Origin: Changpingibacter yushuensis
GTDB lineage: Bacteria > Actinomycetota > Actinomycetes > Actinomycetales > Actinomycetaceae
Direction of reading: 5' to 3'
Assembly: GCF_014041995.1 (NCBI RefSeq)
Contig: NZ_CP059492.1
Span: 1,426,001 to 1,490,000 of the forward strand
DNA: 64,000 bases
The notes below the pieces were generated by a model that was not told the origin of the DNA, ran no database searches, and saw nothing but the letters and a program-made list of their open reading frames with translations. Each line of letters begins with the position of its first letter. Within the stretch, counting starts at the first letter, position 1. The translations under genes and the position numbers were made by a program. This document shows positions 34,860-44,877 of this stretch, piece by piece.

Positions 34860-36452
34860 ATGTCTGTACCCAGAATTCGCCTCGTCTTGGCACTCGCTGC
34901 CGTTACCGCATTCGGAGTTGGCGCTTGCGCACCCTCCTCAAGCTCAGGTCTAGATGCCACCTCTTCTGCTGGCAGTGACACCGTCGACGACGTCACCATC
35001 GCGTTACCTGGTTCTTTATCCACCCTAGATGTGGCCCAAGAAGCAGGGAGTCTCAACTACCAGATCGCAACAATCACGAGCGAGGGATTGTTGGGTGTAA
35101 ACGCTGACGGAGAGTTGGTGCCGGCCTTAGCTGAGGCATGGTCGCAACCCGATGCGACCACCTATGTGTTCTCTATTCGCCAAGACGCGAAGTTCACCGA
35201 TGGCACACCAGTTACGGTTGACGACATCCTGTTCTCCATCGATCTCGCTCGCGACCCTGATCGCTCACCGTCCACGTCGATCTATTGGCCCGAAGGGCTT
35301 ACCGTCGAGCAAACGGGCGATTGGGAAATTACCTTCACGCTTGCCGAAGCAAATGTTGCCTTTGCGTGGACTCCAACTGCTGTGGGCGGTTTGTGGGTTA
35401 CTTCCCGCAGCTTCTATGAAAACGCCGGTACCTATGGTTCGTCAGCAGACCTCATCTTGGGTACAGGAGCCTACGAAGTGGTCGAATTCCAACCTGATTC
35501 ACATGTCACTTTCCGCGCAGTGGATACGTGGTGGGGAGGTACTCCAGATGTCAAGGAGATCGACGTCGAGTTCATCCCAGATGAGAACACCCGGCTTCTC
35601 GCCCAACAATCCGGTGAGACTGACATCTCGCTCGGAATATCGCTTGATCAGAGTGAGCACTGGGATTCGATTGCCGGTTCTTCCGTAGAGTACGTCTCAG
35701 ATCGCTCCTATGTGGGACTAACGTTCGATGCATCGGTTGAGCCGTTTGATGATATCCACGTCCGCAAAGCAGTTGCGCACGCCTTGGATCGCGAATCGAT
35801 AGTCAGCACGGTGCTCCATGGAAAAGGTGAGGTTGCCACGGGTCTCTCAAGCCCTGCTCAACTTGGCTCGAGCATCGGCGAGGATAAGGCACGCGAGCTC
35901 CTGTCATCACTCACAACCTTCGATTTTGATCTCACCGCAGCGAAAGCCGAACTCGCCCAATCAAAGGTTCCGAACGGCTTCGATCTTGAGCTCACTTACC
36001 CGAACTCAGGGCCGCAGTTGGGACAAGCGGCACTGACATTGGCAGACAACCTCTCAGAGCTTGGTATCAATCTTGAAGTCACAGAAGTTCCTATCGAGGA
36101 ATGGATATCCAAGGTTGGAACAGGCGATTACGGTCTTTACTACATGTGGTACCTACCCACCACGGGTGATCCGGGCGAGATACCCGGCTGGTTGCTCAAT
36201 CCTGGTAATCCCGCTCAGTACGAAAACGATGAGGTCTTCTCACACATGGCTTCGTCCTCAACTGATCTCAATGATCTGACACGTGCGGAATCGATTATTG
36301 CGGCAAATGAGATCGCGCAAGCTGATGTTGCCTACGCGCCGGCGTGGTGGGGAGTATCGGCCACAGCTTTCACCGATAACCTAGCGCCGCAGAATTACAC
36401 TGCCTATTTCTTCATGACTCCATGGGCAGCCTCACTGACATCCATCGGATAG
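34860..36452 (+). CDS. Oligopeptide ABC transporter substrate-binding lipoprotein
   Basis: 530 residues. Lipoprotein signal peptide with lipobox VGAC (Cys23). The family 5 SBP body shows SEGLLGVNADGELVPALAEAW near the N-terminus, GTGAYEVVEF in the middle and HVRKAVAHALDRESIV for lobe 2. It should capture peptides (or nickel-type chelates) outside the membrane for the permeases encoded next. First gene of a five-gene unit. Confidence 0.9.
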   Translation: MSVPRIRLVLALAAVTAFGVGACAPSSSSGLDATSSAGSDTVDDVTIALPGSLSTLDVAQEAGSLNYQIATITSEGLLGVNADGELVPALAEAWSQPDATTYVFSIRQDAKFTDGTPVTVDDILFSIDLARDPDRSPSTSIYWPEGLTVEQTGDWEITFTLAEANVAFAWTPTAVGGLWVTSRSFYENAGTYGSSADLILGTGAYEVVEFQPDSHVTFRAVDTWWGGTPDVKEIDVEFIPDENTRLLAQQSGETDISLGISLDQSEHWDSIAGSSVEYVSDRSYVGLTFDASVEPFDDIHVRKAVAHALDRESIVSTVLHGKGEVATGLSSPAQLGSSIGEDKARELLSSLTTFDFDLTAAKAELAQSKVPNGFDLELTYPNSGPQLGQAALTLADNLSELGINLEVTEVPIEEWISKVGTGDYGLYYMWYLPTTGDPGEIPGWLLNPGNPAQYENDEVFSHMASSSTDLNDLTRAESIIAANEIAQADVAYAPAWWGVSATAFTDNLAPQNYTAYFFMTPWAASLTSIG

Positions 36453-36461
36453 GCCGCTGTA

Positions 36462-37421
36462 GTGCGTTACCTCTTGACTCGCCTTGGCCAAGCAGTTGGT
36501 GTGCTTCTGGCGTTGTCCTTCTTAGTATTTTCGCTTCTGTATCTAGCACCCGGTGACCTTGCGAAGAATCTTATTGGCACTCGGAAGGCAACCCCAGAAG
36601 CTCTCGCTGCCATCAGCCAGAAGTATCACCTCGATGAGCCTTTCTTTGCCCAGTACTGGAGGTGGCTGCAGGGGGTGCTCCACGGGGACTTTGGGGACTC
36701 CATTCGCTCGGGTGTTCCCGTAGCAGATGTCTTGGGGCAGCGCATACCTGTAACCATCTCGCTCACCGTGATCGCTTTTGCCTTCGCGGTGGGTATCGGG
36801 ATTCCTCTGGGCTTCATTGCCGCGCACCGGATCGGATCTTTGACAGATCGAACAATCGTTGGCGTGGCACTAGTGGGAGTGAGCGCTCCAAGCTTCGCAT
36901 TGGCACTCGTGTTCCTCTACTTGTTCTCGGTGATGCTTGATTGGTTCCCGGTGTACGGAATGGGAGACGGATTCTGGGATCAGATGTGGCACTTGGTTCT
37001 GCCATCTTTGGCGATTGCGGTGGGCACTGCCGCCATGATCATTAAAGTCACACGCACATCCGTTGCGCGAGAAGTTGGCCAAGACTACGTCATGTTTGCC
37101 ACGTCTCGCGGGATCGGAAGGCAGCGTATTGCGGGCCTCTACATGAAGAATGCCGCAATACCAATCATCACATCGTCAGGCCTCATACTGGCTTCGCTTT
37201 TCGGATCTACGGTTCTCATTGAGACGACGTTCGCACTTCCTGGAATTGGCCAACTGCTGGCCGACTCCATCACATTCAAGGACGTACCCGTAGTGCAAGC
37301 GGTCACTATGTTGGTTGCGGTTGTCATAGTAACGGCGATGTTCTTGGTTGACCTCGCGGCTGCGGTGCTCAATCCTGCACTGCGCACCCATTCGCGCTCG
37401 CAAGAGGTGATTGCGTCATGA
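36462..37421 (+). CDS. Peptide ABC transporter permease (DppB-like)
   Basis: 319 residues from GTG 36462, nine bp after the lipoprotein stop. Six TM segments; N-terminal MRYLLTRLGQAVGVLLALSFLVFSLLYLAPGD is typical of DppB/OppB. The coupling EAA motif is near SRGIGRQRIAGLYMKNAAIPI. Overlaps the next gene by four bases. Confidence 0.92.
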   Translation: MRYLLTRLGQAVGVLLALSFLVFSLLYLAPGDLAKNLIGTRKATPEALAAISQKYHLDEPFFAQYWRWLQGVLHGDFGDSIRSGVPVADVLGQRIPVTISLTVIAFAFAVGIGIPLGFIAAHRIGSLTDRTIVGVALVGVSAPSFALALVFLYLFSVMLDWFPVYGMGDGFWDQMWHLVLPSLAIAVGTAAMIIKVTRTSVAREVGQDYVMFATSRGIGRQRIAGLYMKNAAIPIITSSGLILASLFGSTVLIETTFALPGIGQLLADSITFKDVPVVQAVTMLVAVVIVTAMFLVDLAAAVLNPALRTHSRSQEVIAS

Positions 37422-38251
37422 GTCGACGACGCCGTGTTCCATTGTCCGTTGCACTCAGCTGGGCATTCATTGCGATCTTCATTGTGTGGATTGTTTTTGG
37501 GGGAGTTCTTGCCCCACATGCTCTTCGGCAGGACCTTAGCGTTGGCGTGACCCCAGCGGGCAGTTTGCCACATATCTTTGGAACAGATGCACTTGGCCGT
37601 GATGTCTGGCAGTTATCTATTGCCGGCGCCCGTTCGGCTCTTATCGGCCCAGTAGTTATCGCTGCAGGCTCTATGGTGATTGGAATTATCGGTGGTCTGA
37701 CTTCGGCATACTGGGGTGGCCTCTGGGACGCCATGGTCTCCCGCTTGTCTGAGATCCTCTTGGCACTGCCGGTCATGCTGCTTGCTATCGTCATCGCCGG
37801 CATTGCCGGAGGAGGTTACTGGCTCACTGTTGTGGTACTGATCATCTTGTTCTCGCCGTCTGACGTACGCATGGTTAGGTCCGCGGCACTACAACAACTC
37901 CCCAAGCCTTACCTTGAGTCAGCACGGGTGCTCCGTTTGCCCACATGGCAGATCCTCGCCAAACACCTGCTTCCTAACGTTTTCCCCATCGTGTGGGCTA
38001 GCTTCTTCGTCAACATCGCATTTGCCTTGGTCTCGCTCTCCTCGCTGTCATTCTTGGGTCTGGGCGTCTCTCCACAAGATGCTGATTGGGGCAGGCAGCT
38101 CTCGGATGCGCGCTCCCTACTTTTCAGCAATCCGGCTGCAGCGCTCGTTCCTGGCATCTTGATCATCGTGGCCGCGGTGTCGATCAACTTGGCAGGGGAC
38201 TGGTGGGCTGAACACTTGGAACACCGCGAGCTTGAGGAGGCAGAAGCGTGA
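37418..38251 (+). CDS. Peptide ABC transporter permease (DppC-like)
   Basis: 277 residues, six TM segments. HIFGTDALGRDVWQLSIAGARSAL is the DppC/OppC signature after TM1, and SARVLRLPTWQILAKHLLPN the EAA loop. Four-base overlaps on both sides show translational coupling. Confidence 0.92.
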   Translation: MSRRRRVPLSVALSWAFIAIFIVWIVFGGVLAPHALRQDLSVGVTPAGSLPHIFGTDALGRDVWQLSIAGARSALIGPVVIAAGSMVIGIIGGLTSAYWGGLWDAMVSRLSEILLALPVMLLAIVIAGIAGGGYWLTVVVLIILFSPSDVRMVRSAALQQLPKPYLESARVLRLPTWQILAKHLLPNVFPIVWASFFVNIAFALVSLSSLSFLGLGVSPQDADWGRQLSDARSLLFSNPAAALVPGILIIVAAVSINLAGDWWAEHLEHRELEEAEA

Positions 38252-39816
38252 CTCACGCACTTATCACCACAGACGTTGGCGTGCGCACCGGACAGGGCCG
38301 GGCGATCGTTCAAGATATCACGCTAGCCGTTAGCTCAGGGGAAACCCTCGTGGTTGTCGGAGAATCTGGCGCAGGCAAATCCATGCTGGCAAAGGCACTG
38401 ACTGGGTTGCTACCACGGGAATTTACTGCAACTGGCACTGTGCAGATTGGAACCACGCAACTTGACCTATCCGCCGGTACGCACCAGTTCGCACGGCTGC
38501 GCGGCCACGAGATTGTGTGGCTTCCCCAAGATCCATTCACATCCTTTTCACCGACTCACCGCCTTTCTAAGCAGATCCTTGCACAGCAACCACACAGGAG
38601 ACGCGACGCGACTGCCGCAACGATTGATCATCTCGGTGACGTTGGTTTGCCGCACTGGGCAGCGCGGGCATATCCGCACCAGCTCTCCGGCGGCATGCTC
38701 CAGCGAGCTGCTATTGCCGCAGCGCTCGATCCCAAGCCCTCCATTCTCATTGCCGATGAACCAACCACAGCCCTTGATGTCACCACTCAACGGGAGATAC
38801 TCGACCTTCTCAACACCCTGTGCCATGCCCACGGCATGGCACTGATACTCATCACACACGATCTTGGGATCGCACGTGATTATGGCGACGACGTCGTCGT
38901 TATGAAAGAGGGCAATATCGTAGAGGCCGGATCGGTGTCCGAAGTTCTTTCGTCTCCCAAGTCTGTGTATACCCGAGCACTACTTGCGTCCGAACCAAGT
39001 GTGGTGGGGCCAAGCCCGCGCCCGATTCCGCGTGCAAAGGAAGAGATTGCTCCGATTAGGCTCAGCGTTTCGGACGCAGTCAAAGAATTTGGTCACGTCA
39101 GGGCTCTGGACCACGTCAGTCTAGAGCTACGGCACGGCGAGGCCGTTGGTGTAGTGGGGGAGTCGGGATCAGGAAAAAGCACATTGGCTCGTGCGATCGT
39201 TGGGCTGGAATCTCTAGACAGCGGAAGTGTAGACCTCCAGTTACCTCCACAACCAGGCAGATTTGCCAAGCCCAGTTCACGGGCCGCATGGACCCAGCAC
39301 CAACGCAGGGCCGTTCAGATCGTTTTCCAGAATCCGTATTCTGCTCTGAATCCCGCCATTTCTGTGGGCAACACGATTCGTGAAGCCTTGGTGGCGTCGG
39401 GCCTCGATCCAGAAGGCGTCTCAACCTTGCTGGATCAGGTGGGGTTGCCGCGGGCCTACAGTCAACGCTATCCCGCTCACCTCTCGGGTGGTGAACGTCA
39501 ACGAGTGGCGATTGCTCGAGCGCTCGCACCCAATCCCAACATATTGATTTGCGACGAGGCAGTTTCAGCACTGGATGTCTCCGTGCAAGATCAGATACTG
39601 ACCTTGTTATCCGGGCTTCAAAAGGAACTCGGCCTCACGCTCTTGTTCATAACTCACGACTTGGCAGCGGTTCGTCAGGTCACTGACCGGTTAGTTGTCA
39701 TGAAACACGGCCAGATCGTGGATAGCGGTTCAACTGAGAGTCTGTTGACCGCACCGAGCCACCCGTACACATCGAGCCTCTTGGCTGCCGTTCCAGGAAG
39801 CCGTGTGAGCGTATGA
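38248..39816 (+). CDS. Peptide ABC transporter ATP-binding protein, two fused NBDs (DppD-DppF)
   Basis: 522 residues with two complete ATPase domains in one chain. The first has VVVGESGAGKSMLAKAL, LSGGMLQRAAIAAAL and ILIADEPTTALDV; the second has GVVGESGSGKSTLARAI, LSGGERQRVAIARAL and ILICDEAVSALDV. In most systems D and F are separate genes. Powers the importer formed with the two permeases. Confidence 0.93.
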   Translation: MTHALITTDVGVRTGQGRAIVQDITLAVSSGETLVVVGESGAGKSMLAKALTGLLPREFTATGTVQIGTTQLDLSAGTHQFARLRGHEIVWLPQDPFTSFSPTHRLSKQILAQQPHRRRDATAATIDHLGDVGLPHWAARAYPHQLSGGMLQRAAIAAALDPKPSILIADEPTTALDVTTQREILDLLNTLCHAHGMALILITHDLGIARDYGDDVVVMKEGNIVEAGSVSEVLSSPKSVYTRALLASEPSVVGPSPRPIPRAKEEIAPIRLSVSDAVKEFGHVRALDHVSLELRHGEAVGVVGESGSGKSTLARAIVGLESLDSGSVDLQLPPQPGRFAKPSSRAAWTQHQRRAVQIVFQNPYSALNPAISVGNTIREALVASGLDPEGVSTLLDQVGLPRAYSQRYPAHLSGGERQRVAIARALAPNPNILICDEAVSALDVSVQDQILTLLSGLQKELGLTLLFITHDLAAVRQVTDRLVVMKHGQIVDSGSTESLLTAPSHPYTSSLLAAVPGSRVSV

Positions 39817-40832
39817 GCGGAGTTGAACTTAAGCCTGGATCAGGACTTTATGATGAGCTTTGCGCGCAAGGGGTGCCTCCGGACAAGGCACGACTTTGGG
39901 CAAGTGCCGGCGGTGCGCAGATCCTTCATCTGGCCGCGCACGAAGAGAACTTCTTGTGGGAAGTTCATCGGCGCGGAACCAAGCAGCTGTGCATCATCGA
40001 TTTCTTTGGGCACGATCTCCCACAGATACAGGCGCTGATGCGCCAAGAGATCAAACGGGCACGCGCGTTGGGTGCAACCTTAGTTAAAGCCCGGCTCCCA
40101 GATTCAGCACTGACAGGTCTCGGATTCTCGAGAATGGCGTTACCGGTGGATGGGGACGCAGTATCAACCACACACCCTGAGCAACCTCTGCCACAGATAA
40201 AATGGCTCGAACACGTGCCTCTGCGTGCAGCTCCCCGGTACCTATATCAGCGCACCCCGTTCACCTGCGGACCGGCGTGCCTCCTCATGGGCACAGATGT
40301 GGGCGACTCGTTCGCTTGCGAAATCGATGTGTGGCGGGATGCAACCTACGGAATCGGCACAGATCCTTATGGATTGGGCGCTGCGCTGGCAATGCGCGCA
40401 ATACCAACAGAAGTCTGGGTATCGCGGCCGGGTTTGCTTCTCCACGAACAAGGTTCAGGTTCGTTTACGGAGGGAGCTTCTCGCGAGGCGATTCATGCCC
40501 ACAATCTGGGGCGTGCCGTGGAGGCGGGTGCGAGCGTTCGCATAGAACCTTTCACAGTTGCGGATATCCGAACCTATGTTGCGGAGCACGGTCCAGTGGC
40601 GCTGCTTATTGATGAGCAGATCTTGAACGCCGAGACTGCTGCGCATTGGATTCTGGTGTGGGCAGTTACTGCGGACGCGGTCATCGTTCACGATCCATGG
40701 ATTGATTCCGAACTCGGGGAAACGTGGATCGAAACCTCAACGATGCCGGTTTCGGATGACGAACTTCAAGCGATGGCCGTTTGGGGAGATGACCATGTGA
40801 TGGCCATGGTGACTGTGGGGACCCGCTCCTAA
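39813..40832 (+). CDS. C39-family papain-like peptidase coupled to the peptide importer
   Basis: 339 residues, overlapping the ATPase gene by four bases. C-terminal peptidase C39-like domain: YQRTPFTCGPACLLMG with nucleophile Cys152 and oxyanion Gln146, His278 in AHWILVWAV and Asp294 in VIVHDPW. The N-terminal about 130 residues (RLWASAGGAQILHLA...) have no firm family. No signal peptide, so it is probably cytoplasmic. It may cleave peptides brought in by this transporter (inference). Confidence 0.8.
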   Translation: MSGVELKPGSGLYDELCAQGVPPDKARLWASAGGAQILHLAAHEENFLWEVHRRGTKQLCIIDFFGHDLPQIQALMRQEIKRARALGATLVKARLPDSALTGLGFSRMALPVDGDAVSTTHPEQPLPQIKWLEHVPLRAAPRYLYQRTPFTCGPACLLMGTDVGDSFACEIDVWRDATYGIGTDPYGLGAALAMRAIPTEVWVSRPGLLLHEQGSGSFTEGASREAIHAHNLGRAVEAGASVRIEPFTVADIRTYVAEHGPVALLIDEQILNAETAAHWILVWAVTADAVIVHDPWIDSELGETWIETSTMPVSDDELQAMAVWGDDHVMAMVTVGTRS

Positions 40833-40957
40833 CTTAAGCGGACCGGATCCCCACCGGCTTCTGGGCTCGCGGTAAGTTCTAGCGCGCCGCCAGCCCGTTG
40901 CCTCTTCACCCAACGAAGCTGCCACCTGCCACCAGCCACACCAGCCGCAGAATCCGA

Positions 40958-43183
40958 CTATTCGCCGAGCAGCCGGCGCGTGCTGGCCTCCGGTGTGAGA
41001 TCCAGCTTGCGAAGCAATTGAGCGTTCAAGGCAACCACAACAGTCGACGCAGACATGAGCAAGGCACCCACGCTCATCGGAAGAACGAATCCGACGGGAG
41101 CTAGCACACCTGCGGCCAGAGGCACGGCGATCGCATTGTAACCGGCGGCCCACCACAGATTCTGCTGCATCTTGCGGTAGGCAGCGCGGGAGAGTTCGAC
41201 AACGGAAAGAACAGAGCGGGGATCGGAAGAGGCAAGAACAACACCTGCTGAACCAATAGCCACGTCGGTTCCGGCACCGATCGCGATGCCAACATCCGCT
41301 TGCGCGAGCGCGGGTGCGTCGTTGACGCCGTCGCCCACCATCGCCACGCGCTTTCCCTCGGATTTCAGTTCCACGATCCGAGCTGATTTATCCTCCGGGC
41401 GCACGCCAGAATAGATCCGGTCGATTCCCAACTCTCGCCCTACCGACTGGGCGACGGCGTCGGCGTCGCCCGTCATCATAATGACGTCAGTACCCATGGA
41501 GTGTAGCGCCGAAACGGCTTCGCGAGATTCTGGCCGGATCTCATCCGCCAATCGCAACGCACCAGCTACCTTGTTGTCGACGACGACGTGGAGCACAATC
41601 GAACCCTCAGCCTTCCATGCCTCTGTTGCCGGAACTTCGGAGAGTCCGCGCTCCTTGAGCAGAAGCGGCCCACCGACCTCAACCGTGGCGTCTCCAACCG
41701 TGGCGCTAACGCCCAAGGCCGGCATGGATGTGAAGCTCAGGACTGGCGGTACTGCTAGGGAACGCGCGCTTCCAGCAGCGACTATCGCACGTGCTAACGG
41801 GTGTTCACTTTCCGATTCAGCTGCTGCGGCGAGGGCCAGTACTTCGTCGGCACGCCAGTTTTCCTGCGTTTCTATGTCACTGAGTGTGGGTGCACCTTTG
41901 GTGAGGGTTCCCGTTTTGTCGAACACCACGGCATCGACATTTCGCATAGATTCCAGAGCCAAGCGATCCGTTATCAACACTCCGCCGCGAGCAGCGCGCT
42001 CGGTGGCGATCGAAACCACCAGCGGTATTGCTAAGCCGAGTGCGTGCGGGCAGGCAATCACGAGCACCGTGATGACGTGAATCACGGCGGCGTCGGGAGA
42101 ACCTACCGCTGTCCACACAATCGCGGTAATTGCTGCAGCCCCCAGCGCAAACCAAAAGAGCAAAGACGCCGCGCGATCAGCTAGACGTTGGGCACGCGAA
42201 CTAGAGGCTTGCGCGTCTGCTACCAGTTTCTGGATTCCGGCCAAGGCGGTTGCATCACCCACGGCGGTCACTTGCACGCGCAGTGCGGAATCCGTGGCAA
42301 CAGTTCCCGCCACCACGTTTTCACCAGGTACGCGGCGCACGGCTGTGGACTCACCAGTCACCATGGATTCATCGACTGCTGCGGAGCCTGTGACGATCTT
42401 TCCATCGGCCGGTATTGCGGCTCCTGGCCTCACCAGCACCACGTCGCCAACCGCTAGATCTGCGGGCGCTACCATCTCAGTGGTATCTCCCGTGACACGT
42501 TCAGCTTGGTCAGGAAGGAGGGCCGCTAGGGAATCCAGGGCGGAGCTGGTTTGCGCCAACGAGCGCATCTCAATCCAATGCCCAAGCAGCATGATGACAA
42601 CAAGAAGTGCCAGCTCCCACCAGAAATCAAGGTGGTGGCTAAGAAGCCCCACGGAAGCTCCGAGTGAAGCAACATAAGCCACCGATATAGCAAGCGTTAT
42701 CAGAGTCATCATTGCTGGTTTGCGCTCACGCAGCTCACCCACAGCTCCAGTCAGGAACGGCCAACCGCCCCAGAAGAAGATTACGGTGCCAAGAGCTGGT
42801 GAAATCCAAGAAACCCACGCGGCGTCTGGGAGCTTATATCCGATCACGTCGGCAAACATCCCGCTAAAACCAACTACAGGTATTGCCATAACCAACATGA
42901 TCCAGAACAAACGTCGGAACCGTTCCACATGGTTGGCATGGTTCATATGGCCCATTTCCTCATGGTTCATATGGCCCATTTCCTCATGGTTCATGTGACC
43001 GTGGTCCATGCCAACCTCGGAGGCGTGGCCCGAACGTGGGCCAGCCATGTGCTCTTCATGCGGCGCGCCGGCTACGTGCTTCTCATGTGGCGCGTGTTCC
43101 ATGTCCATGTGGCCCATAGCTCCATGATCCATATGTCCCGAATGGCGCGAATCCGCTGCTGCGTGATCGTTCTGCTGATTCAC
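40958..43183 (-). CDS. copB: Copper-translocating P1B-type ATPase (CopB-like, CPH class)
   Basis: 741 residues. The N-terminal about 85 residues are His/Met-rich with the repeated unit MGHMNHEE instead of a CxxC metal-binding domain. The core has TGES actuator motif, ion-site ACPHALGLAIP in TM6, DKTGTLTKG phosphorylation site, HPLARAI and GDGVNDAPAL. CPH places it in the P1B-3 (CopB) group, exporting Cu2+/Cu+. No copper regulator gene is adjacent. The repeats are also seen as tandem repeats in the DNA (about 42946-43000). Confidence 0.9.
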   Translation of the reverse strand: MNQQNDHAAADSRHSGHMDHGAMGHMDMEHAPHEKHVAGAPHEEHMAGPRSGHASEVGMDHGHMNHEEMGHMNHEEMGHMNHANHVERFRRLFWIMLVMAIPVVGFSGMFADVIGYKLPDAAWVSWISPALGTVIFFWGGWPFLTGAVGELRERKPAMMTLITLAISVAYVASLGASVGLLSHHLDFWWELALLVVIMLLGHWIEMRSLAQTSSALDSLAALLPDQAERVTGDTTEMVAPADLAVGDVVLVRPGAAIPADGKIVTGSAAVDESMVTGESTAVRRVPGENVVAGTVATDSALRVQVTAVGDATALAGIQKLVADAQASSSRAQRLADRAASLLFWFALGAAAITAIVWTAVGSPDAAVIHVITVLVIACPHALGLAIPLVVSIATERAARGGVLITDRLALESMRNVDAVVFDKTGTLTKGAPTLSDIETQENWRADEVLALAAAAESESEHPLARAIVAAGSARSLAVPPVLSFTSMPALGVSATVGDATVEVGGPLLLKERGLSEVPATEAWKAEGSIVLHVVVDNKVAGALRLADEIRPESREAVSALHSMGTDVIMMTGDADAVAQSVGRELGIDRIYSGVRPEDKSARIVELKSEGKRVAMVGDGVNDAPALAQADVGIAIGAGTDVAIGSAGVVLASSDPRSVLSVVELSRAAYRKMQQNLWWAAGYNAIAVPLAAGVLAPVGFVLPMSVGALLMSASTVVVALNAQLLRKLDLTPEASTRRLLGE

Positions 43184-43233
43184 AAGACCCTCCTATCTAT
43201 GCGTGCGCCGCGGATGCCGCGACTCACTTATCC

Positions 43234-44853
43234 CTAACGCACGGACCTCCGAAACCGATCCACGGTGAGGCCCTCCGTATCCAACGTCACTCGAATATCG
43301 ACTCCAAAACGTTCGAGGAAGGTTTCATCATGACTGACCACAATGACTCCGCCTCGATAGGCAGAGAAAGCATCAAGCAACTCCGCGATGCTCTTCAGGT
43401 CCAGATTATTTGTTGGTTCGTCCAAAATGAGTAGTTGGTGCGCAGGCACGGCCAGGAGCAGAGTTGCAAGTGCCACCCGAAACCGTTCCCCGCCTGAGAG
43501 TTCACCGACTTTGCGGTAGATCACATCGCCTCGAAAGAGGAACTTTGCCAGCTGGGCGCGCACTTCCTCGGATGCCACATCGGGTGCAGCCGCCAGAACT
43601 GTGCTGAGGATCGTCTGAGCATCATTCACATGGGAAAGACGCTGGGGGAGGTATCCAATGCGATCCGTGAATGCTCGCATGTCAAGATCGCTTCGCGATC
43701 CGGCTTCAGGATGGATCAGTGTCTCGAGCAGGCGGGTTTTACCGATCCCGTTTGCCCCCGTGAGTGCAATGCGTTGGGGACCTTGGATCAGCAGACCATT
43801 CCCGCGGGTATCGCATATCTCAGCTAGGCGCTTTCCGGCAGGAACGTCTGGATCCGGAAGCGCGATTGCAATGCTTGGATCGCGGCGTACACGCTTCTCT
43901 TGTTCCACAACCGCAGCCTTTGCCGCATCCACCGATGCTTGCAATTGTCCCTTCAGTTTGCCCGCAGATACCTCGGAATCTTGCTTGCGTCCATTCATGA
44001 TGATCTTGGGCATCCGCTTGTTCTCTTGGTCTGTGCGGCCAGAGCGCTGCCTGCGTGCGATCTTCGTTTGAGCGTCTATGCGCTGGCGCTGTTCTTTCTT
44101 GAGGTGCTGTTCTGCGGAACGCAGTGCACGCTCCGCGGCTTCCTGCTCTGTAGCAACGTGGGCTTGATAGTCTGCGTAGTTTCCGCCGAAGAACACAAGG
44201 TCGCCGTCGCGTAGCTCCGCGGTGGAGTCCATAAGGTTCAGTAGCTCTATATCGTGACTTACCACCACCAGCGTGCCTTTCCACGCGACGACGGCGTCGT
44301 ACACAAGCGTGCGTGCCGCAGCGTCGAGGTTGTTGGTCGGCTCATCCAACAAGACAATGGTGTTGCCCCGGATTTGTTGTCCGGCGATCGCGGCAAGAAC
44401 GGTCTCGCCACCAGAGAGGGTTCCTACTCTTCGATCCAAAGCGAGATCATGTAGGCCAATCCGGGCCAGTGCCGAACGGCAACGCGCTTCAACATTCCAG
44501 TCATCATCGAGCGCATCAAAGTGCCGAATGTCCGAATCTCCCGATTCAATGGCATGAAGGGCCTGAAGCTTTTCAGAGACCCCCAACATCTGTGCAACAG
44601 TGACATCAGTGCGCAAGGTCAGATCTTGGGGAAGGTAGCCCACCTCAGCAGTCCTCGTGATCTCTCCCGAGGTGGGGTGTAGGTCTCCGGCAATGAGCCG
44701 CAAAAGCGTTGTTTTGCCCGTTCCGTTTGGACCGATGAGTCCTGTATGCCCAGAAGTCAGGGCCGCGCTCAGATCACGTAGCGCCGGCGTTCCGTCGGGC
44801 CAAACAAACGTGAGATGTGCCAGCGAAATGGCTGGCGCCACAGTAGTAGACAT
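43234..44853 (-). CDS. ABC-F ATPase (second, chromosomal)
   Basis: 539 residues, two ABC domains without TM segments. Walker A GPNGTGKT and the variant GANGIGKT; signatures LSGGE in both; VLLDEPTNNLD and LILDEPTNNLD. The long basic linker (KKEQRQRIDAQTKIARRQRSGRTDQENK) is rich in Lys/Arg like ribosome-protection ABC-Fs. A short leader ORF with alternative hairpins upstream supports drug- or translation-responsive expression. Could also be a housekeeping translation factor. RBS AAGGAG precedes ATG 44853. Confidence 0.85.
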   Translation of the reverse strand: MSTTVAPAISLAHLTFVWPDGTPALRDLSAALTSGHTGLIGPNGTGKTTLLRLIAGDLHPTSGEITRTAEVGYLPQDLTLRTDVTVAQMLGVSEKLQALHAIESGDSDIRHFDALDDDWNVEARCRSALARIGLHDLALDRRVGTLSGGETVLAAIAGQQIRGNTIVLLDEPTNNLDAAARTLVYDAVVAWKGTLVVVSHDIELLNLMDSTAELRDGDLVFFGGNYADYQAHVATEQEAAERALRSAEQHLKKEQRQRIDAQTKIARRQRSGRTDQENKRMPKIIMNGRKQDSEVSAGKLKGQLQASVDAAKAAVVEQEKRVRRDPSIAIALPDPDVPAGKRLAEICDTRGNGLLIQGPQRIALTGANGIGKTRLLETLIHPEAGSRSDLDMRAFTDRIGYLPQRLSHVNDAQTILSTVLAAAPDVASEEVRAQLAKFLFRGDVIYRKVGELSGGERFRVALATLLLAVPAHQLLILDEPTNNLDLKSIAELLDAFSAYRGGVIVVSHDETFLERFGVDIRVTLDTEGLTVDRFRRSVR

Positions 44854-44877
44854 AAAGCTCCTTGAAAGTCAGTGGTT

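Noticed and set aside
34860-40832. Bacteriocin export system because of the C39 peptidase
   Set aside because: The permeases and lipoprotein are of the importer (Dpp/Opp) type, the peptidase is not fused to an exporter, and no precursor peptide gene with a double-glycine leader is seen.
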